The notes: generated by a model from the letters alone, not told the origin. DNA of 12,483 bases from SHNJ01 sp964458615 (GCA_964458615.1 CAYWJR010000043.1:1-12483); one strand, 5' to 3'. Counted from the first letter of the stretch, positions 1 through 6,500 are shown. A program made the numbers and translations.

Positions 1-33
1 GGGTGTGAATAAGATATTGTGGCAAAAATACAC

Positions 34-68
34 AAACCAAGCGCGTATTCTGCCGCAACGTTTGGTTT
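34..68. repeat. imperfect inverted repeat in AT-rich leader
   Basis: The arms AAACCAAGCG (34-43) and CGTTTGGTTT (59-68) are complementary over 10 positions, with one G-U pair and a 15-nt loop. On the plus strand no T-run follows. On the minus strand a short T5 run follows, but no minus-strand gene is seen here. It may be an operator, or the tail of a structure belonging to a gene left of the window. Its function is unknown. The rest of positions 1-244 is AT-rich and holds no ORF I trust. Confidence 0.3.
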
Positions 69-123
69 AGAACACAAAACATAGTGTTGAATCAAGGAAA
101 GGCAAAATAAATCGCAAAAAATA

Positions 124-152
124 AGGATATGTTTATATATTTATAGTATAAT
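124..152 (+). promoter_or_regulatory. candidate promoter of regulator-metF operon
   Basis: A perfect -10 hexamer TATAAT lies at 147-152. Seventeen bases upstream is a weak -35 (AGGATA, 124-129; 3 of 6 consensus bases). Transcription would start near 159 and give a leader of about 86 nt before the ATG at 245. The whole region is very AT-rich, so a chance -10 match is a real risk. Confidence 0.35.
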
Positions 153-244
153 AAAAAATATATGAATTCCAAATACATAGATCGTATTCTAAACAGAAAC
201 ATTTGATCGTTCACAAATTCACATTCGCAAATTCCAAGACCCAA

Positions 245-1246
245 ATGATGAACACAGAATCCAAAGAAACATTCACCGACCAAGATTTGCTCGCAGCCCT
301 AAGGGCGGTGGCGGAACCGACCCGGTTGCGCATATTGGCGTTTTGTCACCGGGCGGATTTGTCGGTAACCGATTTGACCGAATTGCTGGCGCAAAGCCAG
401 CCGCGAATTTCACGGCACCTAAAGGTGATGTGCGAAGCCAATGTTTTGGAACGCACCCGCGAAGGTACGTTTGCGTTTTACCGCGTCGCGCAACATCCGG
501 CCGGACGGGAATTGGCGGCGCGCATTTTGCCTTTGCATCAATTTTCGACCCAGGATTCGCGGGCGCTGGAATCGTTAAAACAAAAACGCCACAAAGTCGC
601 AGCGCCGTTCGAAGCGGAAAACGCCGAACAGTTGCGAAAATTGCGGCATTATTATCCGGCGGAAAAATTGATCGATCAGGCGCTGGTCAAATTGCTGCCC
701 GAAGATGAAATCAAGGATCTGTTGGACATCGGAACCGGCATGGGCCACATGTTGTCGTTGTTCGGCCCGCGCGTAACGCACGCGACCGGCATCGATTTGT
801 CGCGCGATATGTTGTCGGTGGCGCGCGCGAATTTGATGGTTTCGGATTTGCAAAATTGCCGCGTGCAACATGGCGATATGTATCATTTGCCGCTGGATGA
901 AAAATCGTTCGACGCAGTCACCATTCATCACGTGCTGCATTTCGCGGAACGCCCCAAAGACGTAATCGCCGAAGCGGCGCGCGTATTGCGCGGCGACGGG
1001 CGTTTGGTCATCGTCGATTTCGCGGCGCATAATGTTGAAAAATTCCGCACCGAATTCGGCCACCGTTGGATGGGATTCGACGAATCCGATTTGCGTGAAT
1101 GGTGCGAAGACGCGGGATTGATGCCGCAACCGGTTTCCATCATTGCCGAATCCGCAAAGCCGGTAAAAATGTGCATTATGCTGGCCGTGCAAAAATCCGC
1201 CGCCGCCGGCGGCAGGCCGCCAAAGAAAAGAAAAATCGCCGCATGA
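245..1246 (+). CDS. ArsR-family regulator fused to SAM-dependent methyltransferase domain (probable methionine/SAM-cycle regulator)
   Basis: A 333-residue two-domain protein. Residues about 14-85 form an ArsR-type winged helix: AEPTRLRILAF, then the recognition helix around SQPRISRHLKVM, then the wing EGTFAFYRV. Residues about 135-315 form a class I methyltransferase fold: motif I LLDIGTGMG (159-167), acidic GID (182-184), GDMYHLP (210-216) and a post-motif region ending RLVIVDFA. The tail is basic (PPKKRK). The product is a cytoplasmic DNA-binding protein. ArsR-methyltransferase fusions beside metF are known in Alphaproteobacteria, and ArsR-family SahR proteins control SAM-cycle genes in response to S-adenosylhomocysteine. 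A SAM/SAH-sensing repressor is therefore likely, but this is inference. Its TGA overlaps the metF ATG, so the two are translationally coupled. The start is uncertain: ATG 245, ATG 248 or TTG 203, none with a clear SD. I prefer 245 because the wHTH begins soon after it. Confidence 0.85.
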   Translation: MMNTESKETFTDQDLLAALRAVAEPTRLRILAFCHRADLSVTDLTELLAQSQPRISRHLKVMCEANVLERTREGTFAFYRVAQHPAGRELAARILPLHQFSTQDSRALESLKQKRHKVAAPFEAENAEQLRKLRHYYPAEKLIDQALVKLLPEDEIKDLLDIGTGMGHMLSLFGPRVTHATGIDLSRDMLSVARANLMVSDLQNCRVQHGDMYHLPLDEKSFDAVTIHHVLHFAERPKDVIAEAARVLRGDGRLVIVDFAAHNVEKFRTEFGHRWMGFDESDLREWCEDAGLMPQPVSIIAESAKPVKMCIMLAVQKSAAAGGRPPKKRKIAA

Positions 1247-2235
1247 AAAATATCCTGACCGATAAATTGACCGAATTGTCGTTGTTTTTACAGCCGCGCA
1301 AAAACGCGCCGTTTTCTCCGCAAACCGATTTTCTGCGCGGGCTGGATGTATCGTTTGAATTTTTCCCGCCGAAAAACGACGATGCCGACGCGGCGTTGAT
1401 GGATGCCAGTAAAAAATTATCCGCGTTGCGTCCGAAATTCATGACCGTCACATATGGTGCCGGCGGCACCACGCGCGAAAAAACTCATGCCACCGCCGTG
1501 AAAATCCAAAATGCGACCGGCATACCCATGGCCGCGCATTTAACCTGTGTCGGCGCCAGCAAATCGGAAATCGATTCCATCGCCGAATCGTTTTGGAACG
1601 ACGGTATCCGCCACATCATCGCATTGCGCGGCGATATGCCCGGCGGTGCGCCGTATGTGCCGCATCCGGATGGATACGGGTACACGTCGTTTTTGGTCGA
1701 AGGTTTGAAAAAGCGCCACGACTTTGAAATATCGGTGGCCGCTTATCCGGAAAAACATCCCGATGCGCCGTCGCTGGACGCCGATCTTGACGCGCTTAAG
1801 AAAAAAATCGATGCGGGCGCGGATAGGGCGATCACGCAATTCTTTTTTGAACCGACGACATATATGCGTTTCCTGGATCGCGTGCGCCAAGCGGGAATAA
1901 ATGTGCCGGTGGTGCCGGGCATTTTGCCGATTCACAATTTTTCCCAGGTCGCGAAATTCGCCAGCCAATGCAACACCAAAATCCCGGATCATTTGTACCA
2001 TACGTTCAAGGCGTTGGATCAAGATCCTGAAACGCGCAAAATCGTCGCCGCCGTCACCGCCGCCGAACAATGCAAGGTGTTGCATGCGATGGGCGTGCGG
2101 AATTTCCATTTCTATACAATGAATAAGCCGGATTTGGTTTATGCCGTCTGCCATATATTGGGTTTGCGCGGCGTACATGGATCCGGCCACACTGGCGACA
2201 GGATTGCGCCACAGGCGGCTGGCATTGCTGGATAG
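1243..2235 (+). CDS. metF: methylenetetrahydrofolate reductase
   Basis: A 330-residue flavoprotein that reduces 5,10-methylene-THF to 5-methyl-THF, the methyl donor for methionine synthesis. Family motifs occur in order along the TIM barrel: SFEFFPPK (37-44) with the catalytic Glu39, TVTYGAGG (68-75), AHLTCVG, ALRGD (127-131), VAAYPEKHP (165-173), ITQFFFE (198-204) and FHFYTMN. The start is the ATG inside the ATGA overlap with the upstream regulator. A longer in-frame start at 1099 would only add a basic, shadow-like stretch that reads through the regulator in another frame. E. coli MetF has 296 residues. The extra length here is about a dozen N-terminal residues and a Gly/Ala-rich tail (about 308-330) that does not look like the enzyme core. 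The next gene, metE, uses its product. Confidence 0.95.
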   Translation: MKNILTDKLTELSLFLQPRKNAPFSPQTDFLRGLDVSFEFFPPKNDDADAALMDASKKLSALRPKFMTVTYGAGGTTREKTHATAVKIQNATGIPMAAHLTCVGASKSEIDSIAESFWNDGIRHIIALRGDMPGGAPYVPHPDGYGYTSFLVEGLKKRHDFEISVAAYPEKHPDAPSLDADLDALKKKIDAGADRAITQFFFEPTTYMRFLDRVRQAGINVPVVPGILPIHNFSQVAKFASQCNTKIPDHLYHTFKALDQDPETRKIVAAVTAAEQCKVLHAMGVRNFHFYTMNKPDLVYAVCHILGLRGVHGSGHTGDRIAPQAAGIAG

Positions 2236-2272
2236 TTGCCTTAAACCTGTTAGTATTTCGTTAACCATTTTC

Positions 2273-2295
2273 ATGCTAATCCGGTTGCATAGCAT
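2273..2295. promoter_or_regulatory. inverted repeat upstream of metE, candidate operator
   Basis: ATGCTA (2273-2278) and TAGCAT (2290-2295) form a perfect 6-bp inverted repeat with an 11-nt spacer, in the 117-bp metF-metE gap. The size and position suit a dimeric winged-helix regulator, possibly the ArsR fusion encoded just upstream. No clear sigma-70 promoter could be fixed in this gap. Assignment to that regulator is inference only. Confidence 0.35.
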
Positions 2296-2299
2296 TTTA

Positions 2300-2347
2300 T
2301 TTTTCACTTGTTAGTTTTTTCACTTATTGGTTTTTTCATTTAGGAGT
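2300..2347 (+). repeat. three tandem 16-bp imperfect repeats ending in the metE ribosome binding site
   Basis: Three head-to-tail units of exactly 16 bp lie at 2300-2315, 2316-2331 and 2332-2347. Each begins TTTTTCA, then (C/T)TT, and ends in T. Units 1 and 2 agree at 14 of 16 positions; unit 3 agrees with each of them at 12 of 16. The third unit contains the metE Shine-Dalgarno AGGAG (2342-2346), which sits 6 nt before the ATG. The repeat is T-rich and lies in the probable leader RNA. It may be a slippage product or a binding platform. Confidence 0.7.
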
Positions 2348-2352
2348 CTGTC

Positions 2353-4734
2353 ATGACCTTATCCGCTAATCTTGGTTTTCCGCGTATCGGTTTCCGCCGC
2401 GAATTGAAAAACGCGCTGGAATCTTTTTGGCACGGCGAAATTTCGGAATCGGAATTGCAAGCGGTCGCAAAAGATTTGCGCGCGCGTCATTGGAAATTGC
2501 AACAGGATGCGGGCATAGACATTATTCCGTGCAACGATTTCACACTGTACGATCACGTGCTGGATACAATCGCCATGACCGGCGCTGTGCCAAAGGCGTA
2601 TAAATGGGATGGCCAGCCGGTGCAGTTGAAAACTTATTTCGCGATGGCGCGCGGCAGCCAGGGCCACGTGCATGGGCCGGGTTGCGGGCATCACCACCAC
2701 CACGATCATGAAAACGAATTGGATGTTCCGGCGCTGGACATGACCAAATGGTTCGACACAAATTATCATTACATCGTTCCGGTTTTTCACAAGGGTCAGA
2801 AATTTTCTTTGTCCACCAACAAGGCGGTGAATGAATTCAACGAAGCAAGGGCGCTGGGAATTAAAAACGCCCGCCCCGTATTGCTGGGCCCTGTGACGTT
2901 CTTGTTGTTGGGCAAAATGCCGGACGGCGGAAATGTATTGGATTTGCTGGACGGATTGTTGCCGGTATATGCCGAGCTGCTGAAAAAATTGGCGGCCTCT
3001 GGCGCGCAGTGGGTGCAAATGGACGAACCGTGTTTGGTAACGGATTTGGACGACAAAACCCGCGATGCGTACAAAAAAGCATACGCGTTTTTATCCGCCG
3101 CCGCGCCGCAATTGAAAATTATGCTGGCGACGTATTTTGAATCGTTGGGCGACAATTTGCAAACCGCGACGCAATTGCCGGTTGCCGGATTGCATGTCGA
3201 TCTTGTGCGCGCGCCGCATCAATTGGACGACGTCATTTCCAAGGCGCCAAAAAATATGGCGCTGTCGCTGGGGATCGTCGATGGCCGCAATATTTGGAAA
3301 AGCGATTTGAAATCCGCTCTCGCCGTTTTGAAAAAAGCCGAATCCGCGATCGGCAAAGACCGCGTGCAAATAGCGCCAAGCTGTTCTTTGCTGCACACGC
3401 CGATCGATTTGGCGGGCGAAATAAAATTGGATGAATCGGTGAAAAACTGGATGGCTTATGCCAAACAGAAACTGGAAGAAATCAACGTTTTAACCCGCGC
3501 GCTGCGCGATGGCGAAGATTCGGTGAAATCCGAATTGGCTGAAAATCACAAATCCGCCCAAGACCGTTTGCAATCGAAATTGATTCACAATCCGGCCGTG
3601 AAAAAACGCGCTGCCGATGTCACCGAAAATATGATCAAACGCAACAGCCCGTTCGCCGCGCGCAAAGCGGCGCAGGCAAAAGTTCTGCAAATTCCCGCGT
3701 TTCCGACAACCACCATCGGATCGTTCCCGCAAACCAAAGAAGTCCGCGCGGCGCGCGCCGAATTCAAATCCGGCAAACGCGACAAGGCGGCGTATGAATT
3801 TTTCCTGAAAGATCAAATCAAGCAATCGATCCGATTGCAGGAAAATTTGGGCATCGACATGTTGGTGCATGGCGAATTCGAACGGAACGACATGGTCGAA
3901 TATTTCGGCGAACAACTGGACGGTTTTGTGTTTTCGCAAAACGGCTGGGTGCAATCTTATGGTTCGCGTTGCGTAAAACCGCCGATCATTTACGGTGACG
4001 TGTCGCGCAAATCCGCGATGACCGTGCGTTGGTCTTCGTACGCGCAATCGTTGACCGACCGTCCGGTCAAAGGAATGTTGACCGGGCCTATCACGATTTT
4101 GCAATGGTCGTTCGTGCGCAACGATCAACCGCGATCCGAAACCGCGAAACAAATCGCATTGGCGATCCGCGACGAGGCCGTGGATTTGGAAACCGCCGGG
4201 ATCAAGGCGATTCAAATCGACGAGCCCGCGATCCGCGAAGGTTTGCCGATTCACCGTAAGGATTGGAACGCGTATTTGGATTGGGCGGTCAAGGCGTTTC
4301 GTTTATCCGCATCCGGCGTCAAAGACGACACGCAAATTCACACGCACATGTGTTATTCCGAATTCAACGACATTATGGATTCGATCGCCGCGATGGATGC
4401 CGATGTGATTTCGATTGAAACCGCGCGGTCGGCGATGGAAATTCTGAACGCGTTCGTGAATTTCAAATACCCGAATCAAATCGGCCCAGGCGTATACGAC
4501 ATCCACAGCCCGCGCGTTCCATCGACGCAGGAAATGCTGGATCTGTTGCACAAGGCCAAAGATTTATTGCCGCCCGAGCATATCTGGGTCAATCCGGATT
4601 GCGGATTGAAAACCCGCGGATGGCCGGAAACCGAAGCGGCGTTGGAATCCATGGTTGCCGCCGCGCGCGCGATGCGCCGGGAATTGGGATTGCCGGATAC
4701 GGTGCCGCGTTTGAAATTGGCGAAAACCGCCTAG
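2353..4734 (+). CDS. metE: cobalamin-independent methionine synthase (5-methyltetrahydropteroyltriglutamate-homocysteine methyltransferase)
   Basis: A 793-residue zinc enzyme that transfers the methyl group of 5-methyl-THF polyglutamate to homocysteine in the last step of methionine synthesis. The N-terminal barrel starts with LGFPRIGFRRELK. The C-terminal catalytic barrel starts near FPTTTIGSFPQTKEVR. The zinc ligands of E. coli MetE (His641, Cys643, Glu665, Cys726) map to His665 and Cys667 (THMC), Glu689 (SIETAR) and Cys750 (NPDCGLKTR), a uniform +24 offset. The proposed catalytic His694 maps to His718 (DIHSPRVP). The enzyme is therefore intact. E. coli MetE has 753 residues. Much of the difference is a His/Gly-rich insertion at about 103-120 (GHVHGPGCGHHHHHDHE) just before the conserved MTKWFDTNYHY. 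The start has a good SD (AGGAG, 6-nt spacing). The upstream neighbours metF and its regulator supply substrate and probably control. Confidence 0.97.
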   Translation: MTLSANLGFPRIGFRRELKNALESFWHGEISESELQAVAKDLRARHWKLQQDAGIDIIPCNDFTLYDHVLDTIAMTGAVPKAYKWDGQPVQLKTYFAMARGSQGHVHGPGCGHHHHHDHENELDVPALDMTKWFDTNYHYIVPVFHKGQKFSLSTNKAVNEFNEARALGIKNARPVLLGPVTFLLLGKMPDGGNVLDLLDGLLPVYAELLKKLAASGAQWVQMDEPCLVTDLDDKTRDAYKKAYAFLSAAAPQLKIMLATYFESLGDNLQTATQLPVAGLHVDLVRAPHQLDDVISKAPKNMALSLGIVDGRNIWKSDLKSALAVLKKAESAIGKDRVQIAPSCSLLHTPIDLAGEIKLDESVKNWMAYAKQKLEEINVLTRALRDGEDSVKSELAENHKSAQDRLQSKLIHNPAVKKRAADVTENMIKRNSPFAARKAAQAKVLQIPAFPTTTIGSFPQTKEVRAARAEFKSGKRDKAAYEFFLKDQIKQSIRLQENLGIDMLVHGEFERNDMVEYFGEQLDGFVFSQNGWVQSYGSRCVKPPIIYGDVSRKSAMTVRWSSYAQSLTDRPVKGMLTGPITILQWSFVRNDQPRSETAKQIALAIRDEAVDLETAGIKAIQIDEPAIREGLPIHRKDWNAYLDWAVKAFRLSASGVKDDTQIHTHMCYSEFNDIMDSIAAMDADVISIETARSAMEILNAFVNFKYPNQIGPGVYDIHSPRVPSTQEMLDLLHKAKDLLPPEHIWVNPDCGLKTRGWPETEAALESMVAAARAMRRELGLPDTVPRLKLAKTA

Positions 4735-4756
4735 AAACCAGAAAAGTTATAAAGTT

Positions 4757-4784
4757 ACAAAATGTTCCACGTGGAACATTTTGT
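4757..4784. other. parS: parS-like ParB binding site (perfect 28-bp palindrome)
   Basis: Positions 4763-4778 read TGTTCCACGTGGAACA. This matches the chromosomal ParB site consensus TGTTNCACGTGNAACA at every defined position and is a perfect palindrome. Symmetry continues outward to 4757 and 4784, giving 14 bp per half. ParB-CTP loads at such sites and, with ParA, segregates the origin region; parS sites normally cluster around oriC. The site lies 22 bp behind the metE stop. None of the other CACGTG cores in the window (near 927, 2550, 2667 and 9658) has the flanking bases. No parA or parB is visible here. ParB binding itself is inferred from the motif. Confidence 0.75.
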
Positions 4785-4792
4785 TTCTTTTT
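4757..4792 (+). terminator. probable intrinsic terminator of metE, coincident with the parS palindrome
   Basis: In RNA the palindrome at 4757-4784 can fold into a hairpin of about 12 bp with a minimal loop. It is followed directly by a T-rich stretch (TTTCTTTTT, 4784-4792). It lies immediately after the metE stop and before a new promoter, where a terminator is expected. The same bases may serve both as terminator and as ParB site. Confidence 0.5.
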
Positions 4793-4868
4793 AAAACCAT
4801 ATATATCCTTATAAGAAAATTACTGCAAAAGCTTGATTCAGGCAATCGTATCCATGTCAAAACAGACA

Positions 4869-4897
4869 TTGAAAATGGTCAAAAATTGTGATAGTAT
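4869..4897 (+). promoter_or_regulatory. candidate sigma-70 promoter for the 4943 gene
   Basis: TTGAAA (4869-4874, 5 of 6 consensus) is followed after 17 bp by TAGTAT (4892-4897, 4 of 6). The predicted start near 4904 leaves a leader of about 39 nt with the SD AAGGAA (4931-4936) before the ATG at 4943. Good spacing makes this one of the better promoter candidates in the window. Confidence 0.5.
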
Positions 4898-4942
4898 CCG
4901 GCAATCAGTGGAGCAATATAATAATAAAATAAGGAAATTCAC

Positions 4943-5095
4943 ATGGTCGTTGATAATTTTACTGCGTTTGACTTGCAATGGATGATTTCGGACAAGGCAA
5001 TGGGCTTTTTCCGCACCCCTCAATCCACCCAACCCGTGAACGTCGCCAACGACAACACGGAAAATGCGTCCAATACCGCGCAGAAAATCAGCTAG
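4943..5095 (+). CDS. small hypothetical protein, 50 residues (possibly the 5' part of a TAG-interrupted gene)
   Basis: I do not recognise this protein. It starts at ATG 4943 with SD AAGGAA and 6-nt spacing, behind a plausible promoter, so translation initiation looks real. The product begins MVVDNFTAFDLQWMISDKAM and then becomes Asn/Thr/Gln-rich (NVANDNTENASNTAQKIS). There is no signal peptide or membrane segment. It ends at TAG 5093-5095. The reading frame then stays open with no further stop into the next ORF, whose GTG start lies 12 nt on and lacks a good SD. Either these are two translationally coupled genes, or this is one gene of about 240 codons carrying an amber stop (mutation, sequence error or readthrough). 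The codon style matches the neighbours. Confidence 0.5.
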   Translation: MVVDNFTAFDLQWMISDKAMGFFRTPQSTQPVNVANDNTENASNTAQKIS

Positions 5096-5107
5096 GCAAT
5101 CTTTCCC

Positions 5108-5665
5108 GTGGCGTCCCGTTTTTCGAAATCCGCATCGCCGGCATATTCGGCATCGCATGGATCCGGCGTGTATTATCACCCGGTAACGGGTAAATTCGCG
5201 GTATCGCGCCCCAATTTGCGCCTGGTATTGCCGGAAAATTACCGCCCTAACAATCAGGGCGCGATGTCGATATCCGCGCCGCGCAAAAAATTGACCCCCG
5301 ATGCAATCGCCGCCGCCACCGCCGCATCGTCGTCCAGCGTGGCGCAACGCACAGGATCGCTGGAATTGCAACAATCGGCCGAACAACGCACGCGCCGCAT
5401 CAATGGCCGCGATGTGGTTCAGGAAACAACCCAGGCAATCGAAAATACCGTGGAAATGGATCGTATTGTGGTCGCCGAATTGGGCGACCGTCCGATCCGC
5501 CACCAACCGGAACGGTTGCGCGATGCATGGCACACCGGCCGCATCATGGTGGATGGCAAAGAAGTCGCGATCACAAGATACGAATTGTCGCGCGATTTTT
5601 TAGAAAAACAATTGCGCGTTCGCGAACATTACATCGCGCGCGGCAATAGCCGCAGAGCGGCCTAA
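5108..5665 (+). CDS. hypothetical protein, 185 residues, in frame with the preceding small ORF
   Basis: Not recognised. The first half (about 1-80) is low-complexity: Ser/Ala-rich, with YHPVTGKFAVSRPNLRLVLP (23-42) and an Ala/Ser run (67-77). The second half (about 85-180) is highly charged and probably helical, including GRDVVQETTQAIENTVEMDR, then a small strand-like GRIMVDGKEVAITRYEL, then RDFLEKQLRVREHYIARG. There is no signal peptide, membrane segment or known catalytic motif. The only early in-frame start is GTG 5108, whose upstream AGG is weak and 11 nt away; the next is ATG 5264. The frame is the same as the ORF at 4943-5095, so it is probably translated by coupling, or is the rear part of one interrupted gene. 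An acquired or lineage-specific gene is possible. Confidence 0.6.
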   Translation: MASRFSKSASPAYSASHGSGVYYHPVTGKFAVSRPNLRLVLPENYRPNNQGAMSISAPRKKLTPDAIAAATAASSSSVAQRTGSLELQQSAEQRTRRINGRDVVQETTQAIENTVEMDRIVVAELGDRPIRHQPERLRDAWHTGRIMVDGKEVAITRYELSRDFLEKQLRVREHYIARGNSRRAA

Positions 5666-5668
5666 TAC

Positions 5669-5690
5669 AGGTTTTAAAACCTTTTCTTTC
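5669..5690 (+). terminator. weak candidate terminator after the 185-residue ORF
   Basis: AGGTTTTAAAACCT (5669-5682) is a perfect 14-bp palindrome 4 nt after the stop, followed by TTTCTTTC. The stem is AT-rich with no natural loop, so it would be a weak hairpin. Position is the main support. Confidence 0.3.
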
Positions 5691-5759
5691 ACTCATTTTC
5701 TCTTAAGTGCAGAAAAACCAGCGGTTGTATTCGATGTAATTTTTCTGTCATTTGACTTT

Positions 5760-5788
5760 TGATCTGCGAAATATAACATCGCAGATCA
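5760..5788. promoter_or_regulatory. perfect 10-bp inverted repeat framing a -10-like box, candidate operator or translational hairpin
   Basis: TGATCTGCGA (5760-5769) and TCGCAGATCA (5779-5788) are perfect complements with a 9-nt centre, AATATAACA. The centre contains TATAAC (5772-5777), 5 of 6 bases of a -10 box. TTGACT at 5752-5757 resembles a -35 but the spacing is only 14 bp, so the -35 is unsettled. The right arm runs into the SD AGGAG (5788-5792). A repressor dimer bound here would cover the promoter. Alternatively, in a longer transcript the hairpin would sit against the ribosome site. The symmetry is seen; the function is inferred. Confidence 0.55.
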
Positions 5789-5800
5789 GGAGACGTTAAA

Positions 5801-6430
5801 ATGAACAATCAACCAACAACCATAAACGCAAATCCCGCACAAAAATCGAGTTTGGATCGAATATTAGATAACGACTTAGTGGGTTTGGCAACGTTGTTCT
5901 CTTTACCCTTGTTGTTTGTAGGAGGGGTGTTCGCTTTGAATGGGTATATACACAGGCCTCACACATATGACAGTTTGATCCAATCATTAAATCAGACTGG
6001 CCATGGAATATTGATATGTAATTCTGAAACAAAAGAAGCATGTTTTGGTTTTATAAAAGATAATAGTTTTCATTTTGTTGATACCACAGCGAGAGAAGAA
6101 ACTATTCCGGCTAGTAGTGGCTCTGCAATGATGCTGTTCGGCGGATCCTATTCTGCTTTGGCTCTCGCAGGTGCATATGATAGGCCTGCTAGGCAAATAG
6201 TGATATATAGTTCATCACATTCCGCATCTGAAATTTCAATGCAAACAGCGAAACAGTGGCAAGTCCCAATTGATGAAGGAAAAGTAACAATTGGGCGTGT
6301 GGTGCTTGTCGATGGCATACGACCAGGAGCCCAGGATTTACTAAGCGCTGAATTATCAGTAAAGCGTCATATAGATGAAAAACTGGCAAGAAAAATTTTA
6401 GATGAGTTTTCTATGGCTGTTGTACGTTAA
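5801..6430 (+). CDS. hypothetical single-pass membrane protein, 209 residues, AT-rich
   Basis: Not recognised. The N-terminus is polar (MNNQPTTINANPAQKSS), then one clear hydrophobic segment at about 26-48 (LVGLATLFSLPLLFVGGVFAL). A soluble domain follows with a Cys pair (Cys73 and Cys81, about NSETKEA), a Gly/Ser/Ala-rich weakly hydrophobic stretch (105-125) and a charged C-terminal part. With the acidic/basic N-tail inside, the rest would lie outside the inner membrane, where the Cys pair could be a disulfide; a second membrane segment at 105-125 is possible. The SD AGGAG sits 8 nt before the ATG, behind the inverted repeat at 5760-5788. Base and codon use differ strongly from the neighbours (many AT-ending codons, ATA, AGA, AGG), which suggests horizontal acquisition. 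It stands alone between two non-coding gaps. Confidence 0.7.
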   Translation: MNNQPTTINANPAQKSSLDRILDNDLVGLATLFSLPLLFVGGVFALNGYIHRPHTYDSLIQSLNQTGHGILICNSETKEACFGFIKDNSFHFVDTTAREETIPASSGSAMMLFGGSYSALALAGAYDRPARQIVIYSSSHSASEISMQTAKQWQVPIDEGKVTIGRVVLVDGIRPGAQDLLSAELSVKRHIDEKLARKILDEFSMAVVR

Positions 6431-6446
6431 TTCGTGATTAATTTTT
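6427..6446 (+). terminator. weak AT-rich hairpin at the end of the membrane-protein gene
   Basis: TTAAT (6427-6431) and ATTAA (6437-6441) pair across a 5-nt loop and are followed by TTTTT. The stem is only 5 AT pairs, so this is a marginal terminator candidate. The rest of 6431-6541 is AT-rich, with no ORF I can support. Confidence 0.2.
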
Positions 6447-6500
6447 GAGCAATTAGGCTAATCGTAGAACCGCCTAAAAATCTCACCGCGAGTGTTCGGG

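Noticed and set aside
165..240. Short repeats of AATTCCAA/CAAATTC in the regulator leader
   Set aside because: Only 7-8 bp, unevenly spaced and in AT-rich DNA, so chance is likely.
203..244. TTG start extending the ArsR fusion by 14 residues
   Set aside because: No SD, the added residues are unlike a wHTH N-terminus, and two ATG codons follow at 245 and 248.
1099..1242. Upstream in-frame start for metF
   Set aside because: It would overlap the regulator by about 148 bp and add only a basic shadow stretch. The ATGA start at 1243 fits the known enzyme length better.
2236..2352. SAM or cobalamin riboswitch before metE
   Set aside because: The gap is short and AT-rich. I see none of the conserved multi-stem cores, only one 6-bp inverted repeat and the 16-bp tandem repeats.
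2658..2672. Other CACGTG cores (near 927, 2550, 2667 and 9658) as further parS sites
   Set aside because: They lack the TGTTN and NAACA flanks and lie inside coding genes.
3490..4254. Long minus-strand ORF inside metE (and similar ones inside uvrD and pepP)
   Set aside because: Antisense shadows of well-recognised genes, rich in Arg, Phe, Gln and His, with no family features.
4838..5533. Minus-strand 231-residue ORF opposite the TAG-split orphan
   Set aside because: Its Arg/Cys/Gly/His-rich composition is typical of an antisense shadow. It crosses the promoter and SD of the plus-strand gene and has no own signals.
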